A stretch of DNA of 64,000 nt. It comes from Pseudomonas asplenii. Its GTDB lineage: Bacteria > Pseudomonadota > Gammaproteobacteria > Pseudomonadales > Pseudomonadaceae. The notes under the pieces were generated by a model that was not told the origin of the DNA, made no database searches, and saw nothing but the letters and a program-made list of their open reading frames with translations. The stretch is taken from positions 3,720,001 to 3,784,000 of the forward strand of contig NZ_LT629777.1 in NCBI RefSeq assembly GCF_900105475.1, written 5' to 3'. A program made the position numbers and the translations under genes. Shown here in pieces: positions 8,312 to 15,838 of this stretch; position 1 is the stretch's first letter; the number at the start of each line of letters is the position of its first letter.

Positions 8312-10708
8312 ATGAAGACGACCATCGAATTGCCTCTCCTGCCATTGCGTGATGTCGTGGTGTATCCGCACATGGTTATCCCGCTGTTCGTGGGGCGCGA
8401 GAAGTCTATCGAAGCCCTCGAGGCCGCGATGACGGGCGACAAGCAGATCCTGCTGCTGGCTCAGCGTAATCCTGCCGATGATGATCCGGGCGAAGATGCC
8501 CTGTATCGGGTCGGTACCGTAGCGACCGTCCTGCAACTGCTCAAGCTGCCTGATGGCACCGTCAAGGTGCTGGTGGAAGGTGAGCAACGCGGTACGGTCG
8601 AGCATTTTAGCGAAGTCGATGGCCATTGCCGCGCGCAAGTGACGCTGATCGAGGAAACCGAGGCGCCGGATCGCGAATCCGAAGTGTTCGTGCGCAGTCT
8701 GTTGTCGCAGTTCGAGCAATACGTACAGCTGGGCAAGAAGGTTCCCGCCGAAGTCCTGTCCTCGCTCAACAGCATTGATGAGCCGAGCCGCCTGGTCGAC
8801 ACCATGGCCGCGCACATGGCCCTGAAAATCGAGCAGAAACAGGACATTCTCGAAATCATCGAGCTGCCTGCCCGTGTCGAGCACGTGCTGGCGCTGCTGG
8901 ATGCCGAAATCGACCTGCTGCAGGTTGAAAAGCGCATCCGTGGTCGCGTCAAGAAACAAATGGAGCGCAGCCAGCGCGAGTACTACCTGAATGAGCAGAT
9001 GAAGGCCATTCAGAAAGAGCTGGGCGATGGCGACGAAGGCCATAACGAAATCGAAGAGTTGAAAAAACGCATCGATGACGCCGGCCTGCCCAAGGATGCC
9101 CTGACCAAGGCCCAGGCCGAGCTGAACAAGCTCAAGCAGATGTCGCCGATGTCCGCCGAGGCCACTGTGGTGCGTTCCTACCTCGACTGGCTGGTGCAGG
9201 TACCGTGGAAGGCCCAGAGCAAGGTTCGCCTGGATCTCAAGCGCGCCGAAGACATCCTCGATGCCGACCACTATGGTCTGGATGAGGTCAAGGAACGGAT
9301 TCTCGAGTATCTCGCCGTACAGAAACGCGTGAAGAAGATCCGTGGCCCTGTGCTGTGCCTGGTCGGTCCTCCGGGGGTCGGCAAAACTTCCCTGGCGGAG
9401 TCGATTGCCAACGCGACCAATCGCAAATTCGTGCGCATGGCCCTCGGTGGTGTGCGTGATGAAGCGGAAATCCGTGGTCATCGCCGGACCTACATCGGTT
9501 CGATGCCAGGAAGATTGATACAAAAAATGACAAAGGTGGGTGTGCGCAACCCGCTGTTCCTGCTCGATGAAATCGACAAGATGGGCAGCGACATGCGTGG
9601 CGACCCGGCCTCGGCGTTGCTGGAGGTCCTGGACCCCGAGCAGAACCACAACTTCAACGACCATTACCTGGAAGTCGACTACGACCTGTCCGACGTGATG
9701 TTCCTGTGCACCTCCAACTCGATGAACATCCCGCCAGCGCTGCTGGACCGGATGGAAGTGATCCGCCTGCCGGGTTACACCGAGGACGAGAAGATCAACA
9801 TCGCGACCAAGTACCTGTCGCCCAAGCAGATCGAGGCCAACGGCCTGAAGAAGGGCGAGCTGGAGTTCGAGGACGAGGCGATCCGCGACATCATCCGTTA
9901 CTACACCCGCGAAGCCGGTGTGCGTGGCCTGGAGCGGCAGATTGCCAAGGTTTGCCGCAAGGCGGTGAAAGAGCATGCAGTGGAAAAACGCTTCTCGGTG
10001 AAGATCACTTCCGATCTGCTGGAGCACTTCCTGGGTGTGCGTAAATTCCGCTACGGCCTGGCCGAGCAGCAGGATCAGGTAGGGCAGGTGACGGGTCTGG
10101 CCTGGACCCAGGTCGGTGGTGAACTGCTGACCATCGAAGCCGCCGTGGTACCGGGCAAGGGGCAACTGATCAAGACCGGTTCCCTGGGCGATGTGATGGT
10201 CGAGTCGATCACGGCTGCCCAGACCGTGGTGCGCAGCCGGGCCAAGAGCCTGGGCATTCCGCTGGATTTCCACGAGAAACGCGATACTCATATCCACATG
10301 CCGGAGGGCGCTACGCCGAAGGACGGCCCTAGTGCTGGTGTAGGAATGTGTACCGCTCTGGTGTCGGCGCTGACCGGTATTCCTGTACGCGCAGATGTCG
10401 CCATGACGGGTGAGATTACCCTGCGGGGCCAGGTGTTGGCGATTGGCGGCCTGAAGGAAAAATTGTTGGCCGCTCATCGTGGCGGGATCAAGACCGTGAT
10501 CATTCCAGAAGAGAATGTGCGTGATCTGAAGGAAATTCCTGACAATATTAAGCAGGATCTTCAGATTAAACCGGTTAAATGGATTGACGAAGTCCTGCAA
10601 ATTGCGCTGCAATACGCCCCGGAGCCCTTGCCAGATGTGGTTCCGGAGATCGTCGCGAAGGACGAGAAACGCGATGCGGATTCCAAGGAAAGAATCAGTA
10701 CCCATTAG
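8312..10708 (+). CDS. lon: ATP-dependent protease La
   Basis: Hexameric AAA+ serine protease that degrades misfolded and regulatory proteins. It has 798 residues. An N-terminal LON substrate-binding domain begins LPLLPLRDVVVYPHM. Walker A is GPPGVGKTS, Walker B is FLLDEIDKM, and the C-terminal Lon protease domain carries the Ser-Lys dyad, Ser674 in DGPSAGVGM and Lys717 in GGLKEKLLAAH. The start MKTTIELPLLPL is preceded by GAGG at 8301-8304; the frame is open further upstream but lacks family sequence. It is probably heat-shock controlled, with a sigma-32-like site upstream, and is followed by hupB, its conserved neighbour. Confidence 0.97.
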   Translation: MKTTIELPLLPLRDVVVYPHMVIPLFVGREKSIEALEAAMTGDKQILLLAQRNPADDDPGEDALYRVGTVATVLQLLKLPDGTVKVLVEGEQRGTVEHFSEVDGHCRAQVTLIEETEAPDRESEVFVRSLLSQFEQYVQLGKKVPAEVLSSLNSIDEPSRLVDTMAAHMALKIEQKQDILEIIELPARVEHVLALLDAEIDLLQVEKRIRGRVKKQMERSQREYYLNEQMKAIQKELGDGDEGHNEIEELKKRIDDAGLPKDALTKAQAELNKLKQMSPMSAEATVVRSYLDWLVQVPWKAQSKVRLDLKRAEDILDADHYGLDEVKERILEYLAVQKRVKKIRGPVLCLVGPPGVGKTSLAESIANATNRKFVRMALGGVRDEAEIRGHRRTYIGSMPGRLIQKMTKVGVRNPLFLLDEIDKMGSDMRGDPASALLEVLDPEQNHNFNDHYLEVDYDLSDVMFLCTSNSMNIPPALLDRMEVIRLPGYTEDEKINIATKYLSPKQIEANGLKKGELEFEDEAIRDIIRYYTREAGVRGLERQIAKVCRKAVKEHAVEKRFSVKITSDLLEHFLGVRKFRYGLAEQQDQVGQVTGLAWTQVGGELLTIEAAVVPGKGQLIKTGSLGDVMVESITAAQTVVRSRAKSLGIPLDFHEKRDTHIHMPEGATPKDGPSAGVGMCTALVSALTGIPVRADVAMTGEITLRGQVLAIGGLKEKLLAAHRGGIKTVIIPEENVRDLKEIPDNIKQDLQIKPVKWIDEVLQIALQYAPEPLPDVVPEIVAKDEKRDADSKERISTH

Positions 10709-10733
10709 TAGAGATCTTGCCTGGGGGGCTTCC

Positions 10734-10763
10734 TTGACAGCTTTTTAGAGCCCTTGTTATAAA
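10734..10763 (+). promoter_or_regulatory. Sigma-70 promoter of hupB
   Basis: A perfect TTGACA at 10734-10739 and TTATAAA at 10757-10763, with a 17-base spacer to TTATAA. It lies about 95 bases before the hupB GTG, leaving a moderately long leader. Confidence 0.75.
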
Positions 10764-10857
10764 GCGGCTCTTATAAGTGCCTGTAGGCCACTCAGCACCT
10801 GTTTTAGCTTTCACCCAAAACTTAGAAATATACTCAATAGATATAAGGGGACTTAGA

Positions 10858-11130
10858 GTGAACAAGTCGGAACTGATTGATGCTATCGCTGCATCTGCTG
10901 ATATCCCGAAAGCTGCTGCTGGCCGTGCGCTGGACGCAGTAATCGAATCCGTCACTGGCGCTCTGAAGGCTGGCGACTCCGTTGTACTGGTTGGCTTCGG
11001 TACTTTCTCCGTGACTGATCGTCCTGCTCGCACTGGTCGCAACCCACAGACCGGTAAGACGCTGGAAATTCCTGCTGCCAAAAAGCCAGGTTTCAAGGCT
11101 GGCAAAGCACTGAAAGAAGCGGTCAACTGA
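10858..11130 (+). CDS. hupB: DNA-binding protein HU-beta
   Basis: Small histone-like protein that bends DNA and compacts the nucleoid as a dimer. It has 90 residues, the standard length. The HU/IHF signature [20 protein letters not shown] is complete, with the arm that enters the minor groove, and the dimerisation helices begin [13 protein letters not shown]. Translation starts at GTG, preceded by AAGGGG at 10845-10850. Several in-frame upstream codons give only non-family sequence. It has its own strong promoter after lon. Its transcript probably runs through the tRNA-like remnant to the terminator near 11300. Confidence 0.97.
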   Translation: MNKSELIDAIAASADIPKAAAGRALDAVIESVTGALKAGDSVVLVGFGTFSVTDRPARTGRNPQTGKTLEIPAAKKPGFKAGKALKEAVN

Positions 11131-11183
11131 GTTTCTTCAACGCCTTTGTCTAGTCAGGTCGGGCTTGCTCCTGACCTGGTAGC

Positions 11184-11270
11184 GGAGCGGTAAAGCGGTC
11201 AGCCGGGCCTGCAAGGGCTGCTGACCTGTCACCCCGGGGGTTGAATGATCGATCCTCGTCCGCTCCGCCA
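11184..11270 (+). pseudogene. Decayed tRNA-Asp-like sequence
   Basis: The segment begins GGAGCGG and ends CCGCTCC-G-CCA, a perfect 7-bp acceptor stem with discriminator G and CCA. Its 3' part keeps the tRNA-Asp anticodon loop CTGTCAC (GTC at 11228-11230) and CCGGGGG. By my hand alignment 37 of the last 47 bases match the usual bacterial tRNA-Asp pattern as I recall it. The D arm is scrambled, the whole is about 10 bases too long and the T stem no longer pairs, so it should not make a working tRNA. It lies between hupB and its terminator. A chance resemblance cannot be excluded. Confidence 0.5.
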
Positions 11271-11276
11271 GTTACG

Positions 11277-11305
11277 AGAAGGCGCATCCTCGGATGCGCC
11301 TTTCT
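11277..11305 (+). terminator. Terminator of hupB
   Basis: AGAAGGCGCATCC and GGATGCGCCTTTCT form a stem around TC, followed by TCTAT. It lies between the tRNA-like remnant and ppiD. Confidence 0.8.
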
Positions 11306-11372
11306 TCTATCCGGACTCTACCCACGCTCCACGGTTGTCCATTCTTGAAGTTCAACCGTTTCTGGGGGACGC

Positions 11373-13232
11373 ATGCTGCAAAATATCAGGGACAATTCAC
11401 AAGGCTGGATTGCCAAGACCATCATCGGGGCCATCGTTCTATTGATGGCACTGACCGGCTTTGATGCCATTTTCCGGGCCACCTCCACCAGTCAGGATGC
11501 GGCCAAGGTCAACGGTGAAGAAATCACCCAGAACGAGCTGAGTCAGGCGGTCGACATGCAACGTCGCCAACTGATGCAGCAACTGGGCAAGGATTTCGAT
11601 CCAGCGCTGCTGGATGAAAAAATGCTTCGCGAATCGGCCCTCAAGGGGCTGATCGATCGCAAACTGCTGCTGCAGGGCGCCGAAAAGTCGAAATTCGCCT
11701 TCTCCGACGCGGCCCTGGACCAGGTTATCCTGCTGACGCCTGAATTTCAGGTGGATGGCAAGTTCAATTCCGATCGTTTCGACCAGGTGATTCGTCAACT
11801 GGGCTACAGCCGTATGCAGTTCCGCCAGATGCTGGCTCAGGAAATGCTCATCGGCCAAGTGCGCGCCGGTCTGGCAGGCAGTGGTTTCGTGACCGATACC
11901 CAGGTGCTGGCCTTTGCCCGCCTGGAGAAGCAGACCCGCGATTTCTCTTCGTTGATCGTCAAGAGTGACCCGGCTGCCGTCAAGCTGACCGATGACGAAG
12001 TCAAGGCCTACTACGACAAGCATGCCCAGGAGTTCATGACCCCGGACCAGGTCGTCATCGACTATCTGGAGTTGAAGAAGTCCTCTTTCTTCGACCAGGT
12101 CAGCGTCAAGGATGAAGATCTGCAGGCGCTGTACAAGAAAGAAACCTCGAACCTGGCTGAGCAACGTCGCGCGGCGCACATCCTGATCGAAGTGAACGAC
12201 AAGGTCACCGATGCCCAGGCGAAGGCGAAGATCGAAGAGATCCAGCAGCGTCTGGCCAAGGGTGAGGACTTCGCGGCCCTGGCCAAGCAGTTTTCGCAGG
12301 ACCCGGGTTCGGCCAACAACGGTGGTGACCTCGGTTTCGCCGGTCCTGACGTCTACGATCCAGCCTTCGAAAAAGCGCTGTATGCCTTGAACAAGGGTCA
12401 GGTATCGGGCCCGGTGCGCAGCGAGTTCGGCTACCACCTGATCAAGTTGCTGGGCGTCGAATCACCTGAAGTGCCGACCTTCGCCAGCCTCAAGGACAAG
12501 TTGACTCGCGAGCTGAAGGCCCAGCAGGTCGAGCAGCGTTTCGTCGAGGCGACCAAGCAGCTCGAAGACTCCTCGTTCGAGGCTTCCGATCTGGCCCAGC
12601 CAGCTCAGGATCTGAACCTGAAGGTGCAGACCAGTGCGCCATTCGGTCGTGAAGGTGGTGAAGGCATTGCGGCCAATCGCGCCGTGGTGACGGCCGCGTT
12701 CAGCCCGGAAGTGCTGAATGAAGGTGCCAACAGCAGCGCCATCGACCTGGACCCGGACACTGTCGTCGTCTTGCGTGCCAAGGAGCACCACAAGCCGGAG
12801 CAACTGCCGCTGGAGAGCGTGGATGCGAGCATTCGCAAGCAATTGACCAAGGAGCACGCCACGGCGGCCGCCAAGGTCAAGGCTGACGAACTGATCGCCA
12901 GTCTGCGTGAAGGCAAGGCGTTGCCAGCGGGTCAGTCCTGGAAGGTGCAGGAAGCCGTTACCCGTGGTCAGGAAGGTGTTGATCCGGCGGTGCTGCAGGC
13001 ACTGTTCCGCATGCCCAAGCCTGTTGCCAAGGGCAAGCCGACCTTTGATACCGTGACGCTGGCCGATGGCAACCTCGTCATCATCAGCCTCAATGGCGTC
13101 AACGAAGGCGCTGCGCCGACCGATCAGGAGAAGGCGTCCTACCGTCGCTTCCTCGCTTCGCGTATCGGTCAGCAGGACTTCGCCGCGTACCGCAAGCAAC
13201 TGGAAAGCGAAGCGCAGATCAAGCGCTTCTGA
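11373..13232 (+). CDS. ppiD: Periplasmic folding chaperone PpiD, membrane-anchored parvulin-like
   Basis: Inner-membrane-anchored chaperone near the Sec translocon that helps newly exported proteins fold. It has 619 residues. A single N-terminal membrane helix (about residues 16-34, IIGAIVLLMALTGF) places the rest in the periplasm. The SurA-like N-terminal chaperone region follows (about 36-190), then one parvulin domain (about 265-360) with RRAAHILIEV, DPGSANNGGDLGF and SEFGYHLIKL, and a C-terminal chaperone lobe. The start lies after GGGGGACGC. hupB-ppiD is a conserved neighbourhood. A terminator follows. Confidence 0.95.
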   Translation: MLQNIRDNSQGWIAKTIIGAIVLLMALTGFDAIFRATSTSQDAAKVNGEEITQNELSQAVDMQRRQLMQQLGKDFDPALLDEKMLRESALKGLIDRKLLLQGAEKSKFAFSDAALDQVILLTPEFQVDGKFNSDRFDQVIRQLGYSRMQFRQMLAQEMLIGQVRAGLAGSGFVTDTQVLAFARLEKQTRDFSSLIVKSDPAAVKLTDDEVKAYYDKHAQEFMTPDQVVIDYLELKKSSFFDQVSVKDEDLQALYKKETSNLAEQRRAAHILIEVNDKVTDAQAKAKIEEIQQRLAKGEDFAALAKQFSQDPGSANNGGDLGFAGPDVYDPAFEKALYALNKGQVSGPVRSEFGYHLIKLLGVESPEVPTFASLKDKLTRELKAQQVEQRFVEATKQLEDSSFEASDLAQPAQDLNLKVQTSAPFGREGGEGIAANRAVVTAAFSPEVLNEGANSSAIDLDPDTVVVLRAKEHHKPEQLPLESVDASIRKQLTKEHATAAAKVKADELIASLREGKALPAGQSWKVQEAVTRGQEGVDPAVLQALFRMPKPVAKGKPTFDTVTLADGNLVIISLNGVNEGAAPTDQEKASYRRFLASRIGQQDFAAYRKQLESEAQIKRF

Positions 13233-13260
13233 AGCCGCTGATACCGCTCTGCTGTAAACA

Positions 13261-13290
13261 GGAAGGCCGCTCAATCGAGCGGCCTTTTTG
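13261..13290 (+). terminator. Terminator after ppiD
   Basis: AAGGCCGCTC pairs with GAGCGGCCTT around a short AATC loop, followed by TTTGTTT. Confidence 0.88.
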
Positions 13291-13326
13291 TTTCTGTCGG
13301 TCCAGGCTTTGTGGTGAAACGATCGG

Positions 13327-13344
13327 CCTCTTCGCGGGCAAGTC
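13327..13344. repeat. REP element, left half, split by the IS
   Basis: CTCTTCGCGGGCAAGTC continues after the insertion sequence at 15736 as GCACGCTGCACCGCCTGCTCCTAC. Joined, the two parts form a typical Pseudomonas REP unit. It matches the reverse complement of the intact copy at 15801-15838. Confidence 0.75.
13337..13344. repeat. Target-site duplication, left copy
   Basis: GGCAAGTC directly before the left inverted repeat; the identical 8 bases follow the right end at 15728-15735. Eight bases is the duplication length expected of the IS66 family. Confidence 0.92.
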
Positions 13345-13375
13345 GTAAGCGTCCGCCCAACTCACCTTGCGTAAG

Positions 13376-14911
13376 TTAGGCAGGCACCCACTGATGCGGC
13401 AGCAACTGCCCGATCTCACTGGCCCGCTGTGTCGGCAGCCGCGCCAGCACATCTTTGAGATAGGCATACGGATCATGCCCATTCATGCGTGCCGACTGGA
13501 TCAGGCTCATGATTGCAGCCGCCCGTTTACCACTGCGCAGCGACCCGGCAAACAGCCAGTTCGAGCGCCCGAGTGCCCATGGCCGTATCTGGTTCTCGAC
13601 CTGATTGTTATCGATCGGCACAGCTCCATCGTCCAGGTAGCGCGTCAGCGCTACCCAGCGTTTCAGGCTGTAGTCGAGGGCTTTGGCCGTGGCTGATCCG
13701 TTGGGCACCAAGTCGCGCTGGGCCAACATCCAGTCATGCAGTTTTTTGAAGATCGGTACCGCCATTTCCTGACGTATTCGCCAACGATCTTCATCACTCA
13801 TGTCCCGCGCTTGGCGCTCGACTTCGTACAAGCCGCTGATCGAGTGCAGCGCTTGTTCGGCCAACTGACTTTTGTTCGCAACATGCAGGTCGAAAAACTT
13901 GCGACGGGCGTGGGCCATGCAGCCGATTTCAGTGATGCCTTGCTCAAAACCTGCTTTGTAGCCAGCGAAGTCATCGCAGACCAACTTGCCGTTCCAGTCG
14001 CCCAGGAAGTTGCGCGCATGTTCGCCTGCACGGCTTGGGCTGAAATCGTAAACCACAGCTTTGAGCGCCGAAAACGGCGTCGTGCTGTAGGCCCAGACAT
14101 AGGCTCGGTGGGTTTTCTTCTCACCCGGCGCAAGCATTTGCACCGGTGTTTCATCAGCGTGAATCACACCTTGGTTCAGCACGGCTTCACGCAGTGCATC
14201 GACAAGCGGCTGGAGCCGCACACCGGTTTGTCCGACCCACTGGGCCAAGGTCGAGCGAGCGATTGCCAGCCCGGCGCGGCCAAAAATTTTCTCCTGCCGG
14301 TACAGCGGCAAGTGATCGGCAAACTTGGCCACCATTACGTGGGCCAGCAAGCCTGCGGTCGGGATACCTTTGTCGATAACCTGCGCTGGCACCGGCGCTT
14401 GGATCAGTGTTTCGCACTGACGGCAGGCCCATTTACCACGTACATGCTGCTCGACGGTAAACACGCCTGGCGTGTAATCCAGCTTCTCGCTAACGTCTTC
14501 GCCGATGCGTTGAAGTTGGCAGCCACAAGCGCACTGAGTGTTTTCCGGTTCGTGACGAATCACCGTGCGTGGAAACTGCGGTGGCAATGGCGCACGTTTG
14601 GGGGATTGCCGTGGCTCGGCCTGTGACGAAGCTGGGAGGAGCTGTTTCAGCTCTGCCTCGATAGCTTCAAGGTCTGTATCGAGCAGGTCATCCAGCAAGC
14701 TGCCTTGCGCCGGACTGATTTGCTCGCTGCGCTTGGCAAACTTGTGGCGTTTGAGCAGGGCAATTTCGTAAGTGAGCTGCTCGATGATGGTTTCATCGTT
14801 CTGGATCTTTCTGCTCATCGCCTCGACTTGGGACTGCAACTGCAACGCCTGTGCCGCCAAGGCACGAAGCTGTTCCGGGGTCATCTGGTCGAGGTTGGGC
14901 GAGAAAGTCAT
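13376..14911 (-). CDS. tnpC: IS66 transposase (TnpC, DDE enzyme)
   Basis: Catalyses cutting and joining of the element ends. It has 511 residues, typical for IS66 TnpC. The N-terminus is a leucine-rich coiled coil (about residues 10-55) followed by a zinc-binding segment with CACGC and WACRQC (about 130-165). The catalytic acids are recognisable in HADETPVQML, VCDDFAGYKAGF and NNQVENQIRPWALGR, and the IS66 C-terminal block SNWLFAGSLRSGKRAAAIMSL is intact. It ends 31 bases inside the left element end. No frameshift is visible. It lies 63 bases downstream of tnpB in the same direction. Confidence 0.95.
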   Translation of the reverse strand: MTFSPNLDQMTPEQLRALAAQALQLQSQVEAMSRKIQNDETIIEQLTYEIALLKRHKFAKRSEQISPAQGSLLDDLLDTDLEAIEAELKQLLPASSQAEPRQSPKRAPLPPQFPRTVIRHEPENTQCACGCQLQRIGEDVSEKLDYTPGVFTVEQHVRGKWACRQCETLIQAPVPAQVIDKGIPTAGLLAHVMVAKFADHLPLYRQEKIFGRAGLAIARSTLAQWVGQTGVRLQPLVDALREAVLNQGVIHADETPVQMLAPGEKKTHRAYVWAYSTTPFSALKAVVYDFSPSRAGEHARNFLGDWNGKLVCDDFAGYKAGFEQGITEIGCMAHARRKFFDLHVANKSQLAEQALHSISGLYEVERQARDMSDEDRWRIRQEMAVPIFKKLHDWMLAQRDLVPNGSATAKALDYSLKRWVALTRYLDDGAVPIDNNQVENQIRPWALGRSNWLFAGSLRSGKRAAAIMSLIQSARMNGHDPYAYLKDVLARLPTQRASEIGQLLPHQWVPA

Positions 14912-14974
14912 GCCACCGATTGTGCCAGAGCAGGCCCGAAACGACGATAAGCAGACCGGTCAAATGGCCGGCGA

Positions 14975-15310
14975 TTACAGCATGCTGATCACGCCACCCG
15001 CGCCGACTCGCTGCCACGGCAAACCCAGTACCAACGCCTGGAGTTGTTCGCTGTCGAGTTCGACCTCGCAGCCGTGGCGAATGCCGGGCCAGTGAAACTT
15101 GCCTTGATTCAGGCGCCGCGCGGCAAGCCAGACGCCCACACCATCATGCACCAGCACCTTCATCCGGTTAGCCCGGCGATTGGCGAACAGATAAGCGCAG
15201 TGCGGCTTCGCCGCACCGAACACCGCTATCACCCGGGCTAATGCGGTTTCGGTACCGGCGCGCATATCCATCGGCTCGGTGGCCAGCCAGATCGCATTGA
15301 TGCGGATCAT
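14975..15310 (-). CDS. tnpB: IS66 accessory protein TnpB (Orf2)
   Basis: Accessory protein needed for IS66 transposition; its biochemical role is not well defined. It has 111 residues and matches the family pattern: IWLATEPMDMRAGTETAL near the N-terminus, CAYLFANRRANRMKVLVHDG in the middle and VWLAARRLNQGKFHWP after it. The ATG overlaps the tnpA stop (ATGA at 15307-15310), pointing to translational coupling. The frame is open 18 codons upstream, but family members begin at this methionine. Confidence 0.93.
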   Translation of the reverse strand: MIRINAIWLATEPMDMRAGTETALARVIAVFGAAKPHCAYLFANRRANRMKVLVHDGVGVWLAARRLNQGKFHWPGIRHGCEVELDSEQLQALVLGLPWQRVGAGGVISML

Positions 15311-15627
15311 TGGGCCACAGCCTGTATAAATTGCGCGCAGCCCTCGGGATCTGAGGTTGGCCATTTCACTGTGATCACTTGGCCGGCCATGGGCAACTCG
15401 ATGATCACTGACGCTTCGGCTGGCCGTTTAGGTGCGGCTTTTAGCGGAACGAATGCCGGTAGTGAAGTCGCTGCAGGCTGGTCTCGATAGAGCGGCATCC
15501 ATTTGCGGATGACATTGGCATTGATGCCGTGGCTGATGGCAACACTCGACACGGTTGCCCCAGGTTGCAGGCATTCCTGAACGACCTGGGCTTTGAACGG
15601 TTTCGGATAAGAGCTTCGTTGGCGCAT
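15307..15627 (-). CDS. tnpA: IS66 accessory protein TnpA (Orf1), helix-turn-helix
   Basis: First gene of the element. It has 106 residues with an N-terminal transposase-type helix-turn-helix (YPKPFKAQVVQECLQPGATV followed by SVAISHGINANVIRKWMPLY), likely to bind the ends. The C-terminal half, with VIIELPMAGQVITVKWP, resembles Orf1 of other IS66 members. It starts about 100 bases inside the right end, and its stop overlaps the tnpB start. Confidence 0.92.
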   Translation of the reverse strand: MRQRSSYPKPFKAQVVQECLQPGATVSSVAISHGINANVIRKWMPLYRDQPAATSLPAFVPLKAAPKRPAEASVIIELPMAGQVITVKWPTSDPEGCAQFIQAVAQ

Positions 15628-15727
15628 GAAAATCCTGGCGATAAGGGTGATTGCGTCCGCTTAAAAATACGCGGACACCATCGCCCTTAATGCTGGAGTT
15701 CGGAAGGTGAGTTCGCCGTACGCTTAC

Positions 15728-15735
15728 GGCAAGTC
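15728..15735. repeat. Target-site duplication, right copy
   Basis: GGCAAGTC directly after the right inverted repeat, identical to 13337-13344. Confidence 0.92.
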
Positions 15736-15800
15736 GCACGCTGCACCGCCTGCTCCTACAAGGCGGGTGCCGTTTGCGATATTGATAAACGGCAAAATCT

Positions 15801-15838
15801 GTAGGAGCGGGGCGTCCGACTTGCCCGCGAAGAGGGCC
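15801..15838. repeat. REP element, intact copy
   Basis: GTAGGAGCGGGGCGTCCGAC followed by TTGCCCGCGAAGAGGG. It is the inverted partner of the IS-interrupted REP to its left. It sits directly against the stop codon of nppD, where it may act as the 3' end structure of that operon. Confidence 0.7.

Larger units (their letters stand above)
13345..15727 (-). mobile_element. Complete IS66-family insertion sequence (2383 bp)
   Basis: The element encodes tnpA, tnpB and tnpC leftward. Its imperfect terminal inverted repeats begin GTAAGCGTCCGCCCAACTCA on the left and, read inward from the right end, GTAAGCGTACGGCGAACTCA. An 8-bp duplication of GGCAAGTC flanks it. All three frames are intact, so it may still move. 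The target is a REP repeat between ppiD and nppD. I cannot name the isoform without a search. Confidence 0.93.

Noticed and set aside
8264..10705. Open frame of about 810 codons opposite lon
   Set aside because: Codon-position bias of lon keeps the opposite frame free of stops; the translation is low-complexity His/Gln/Leu-rich shadow sequence.
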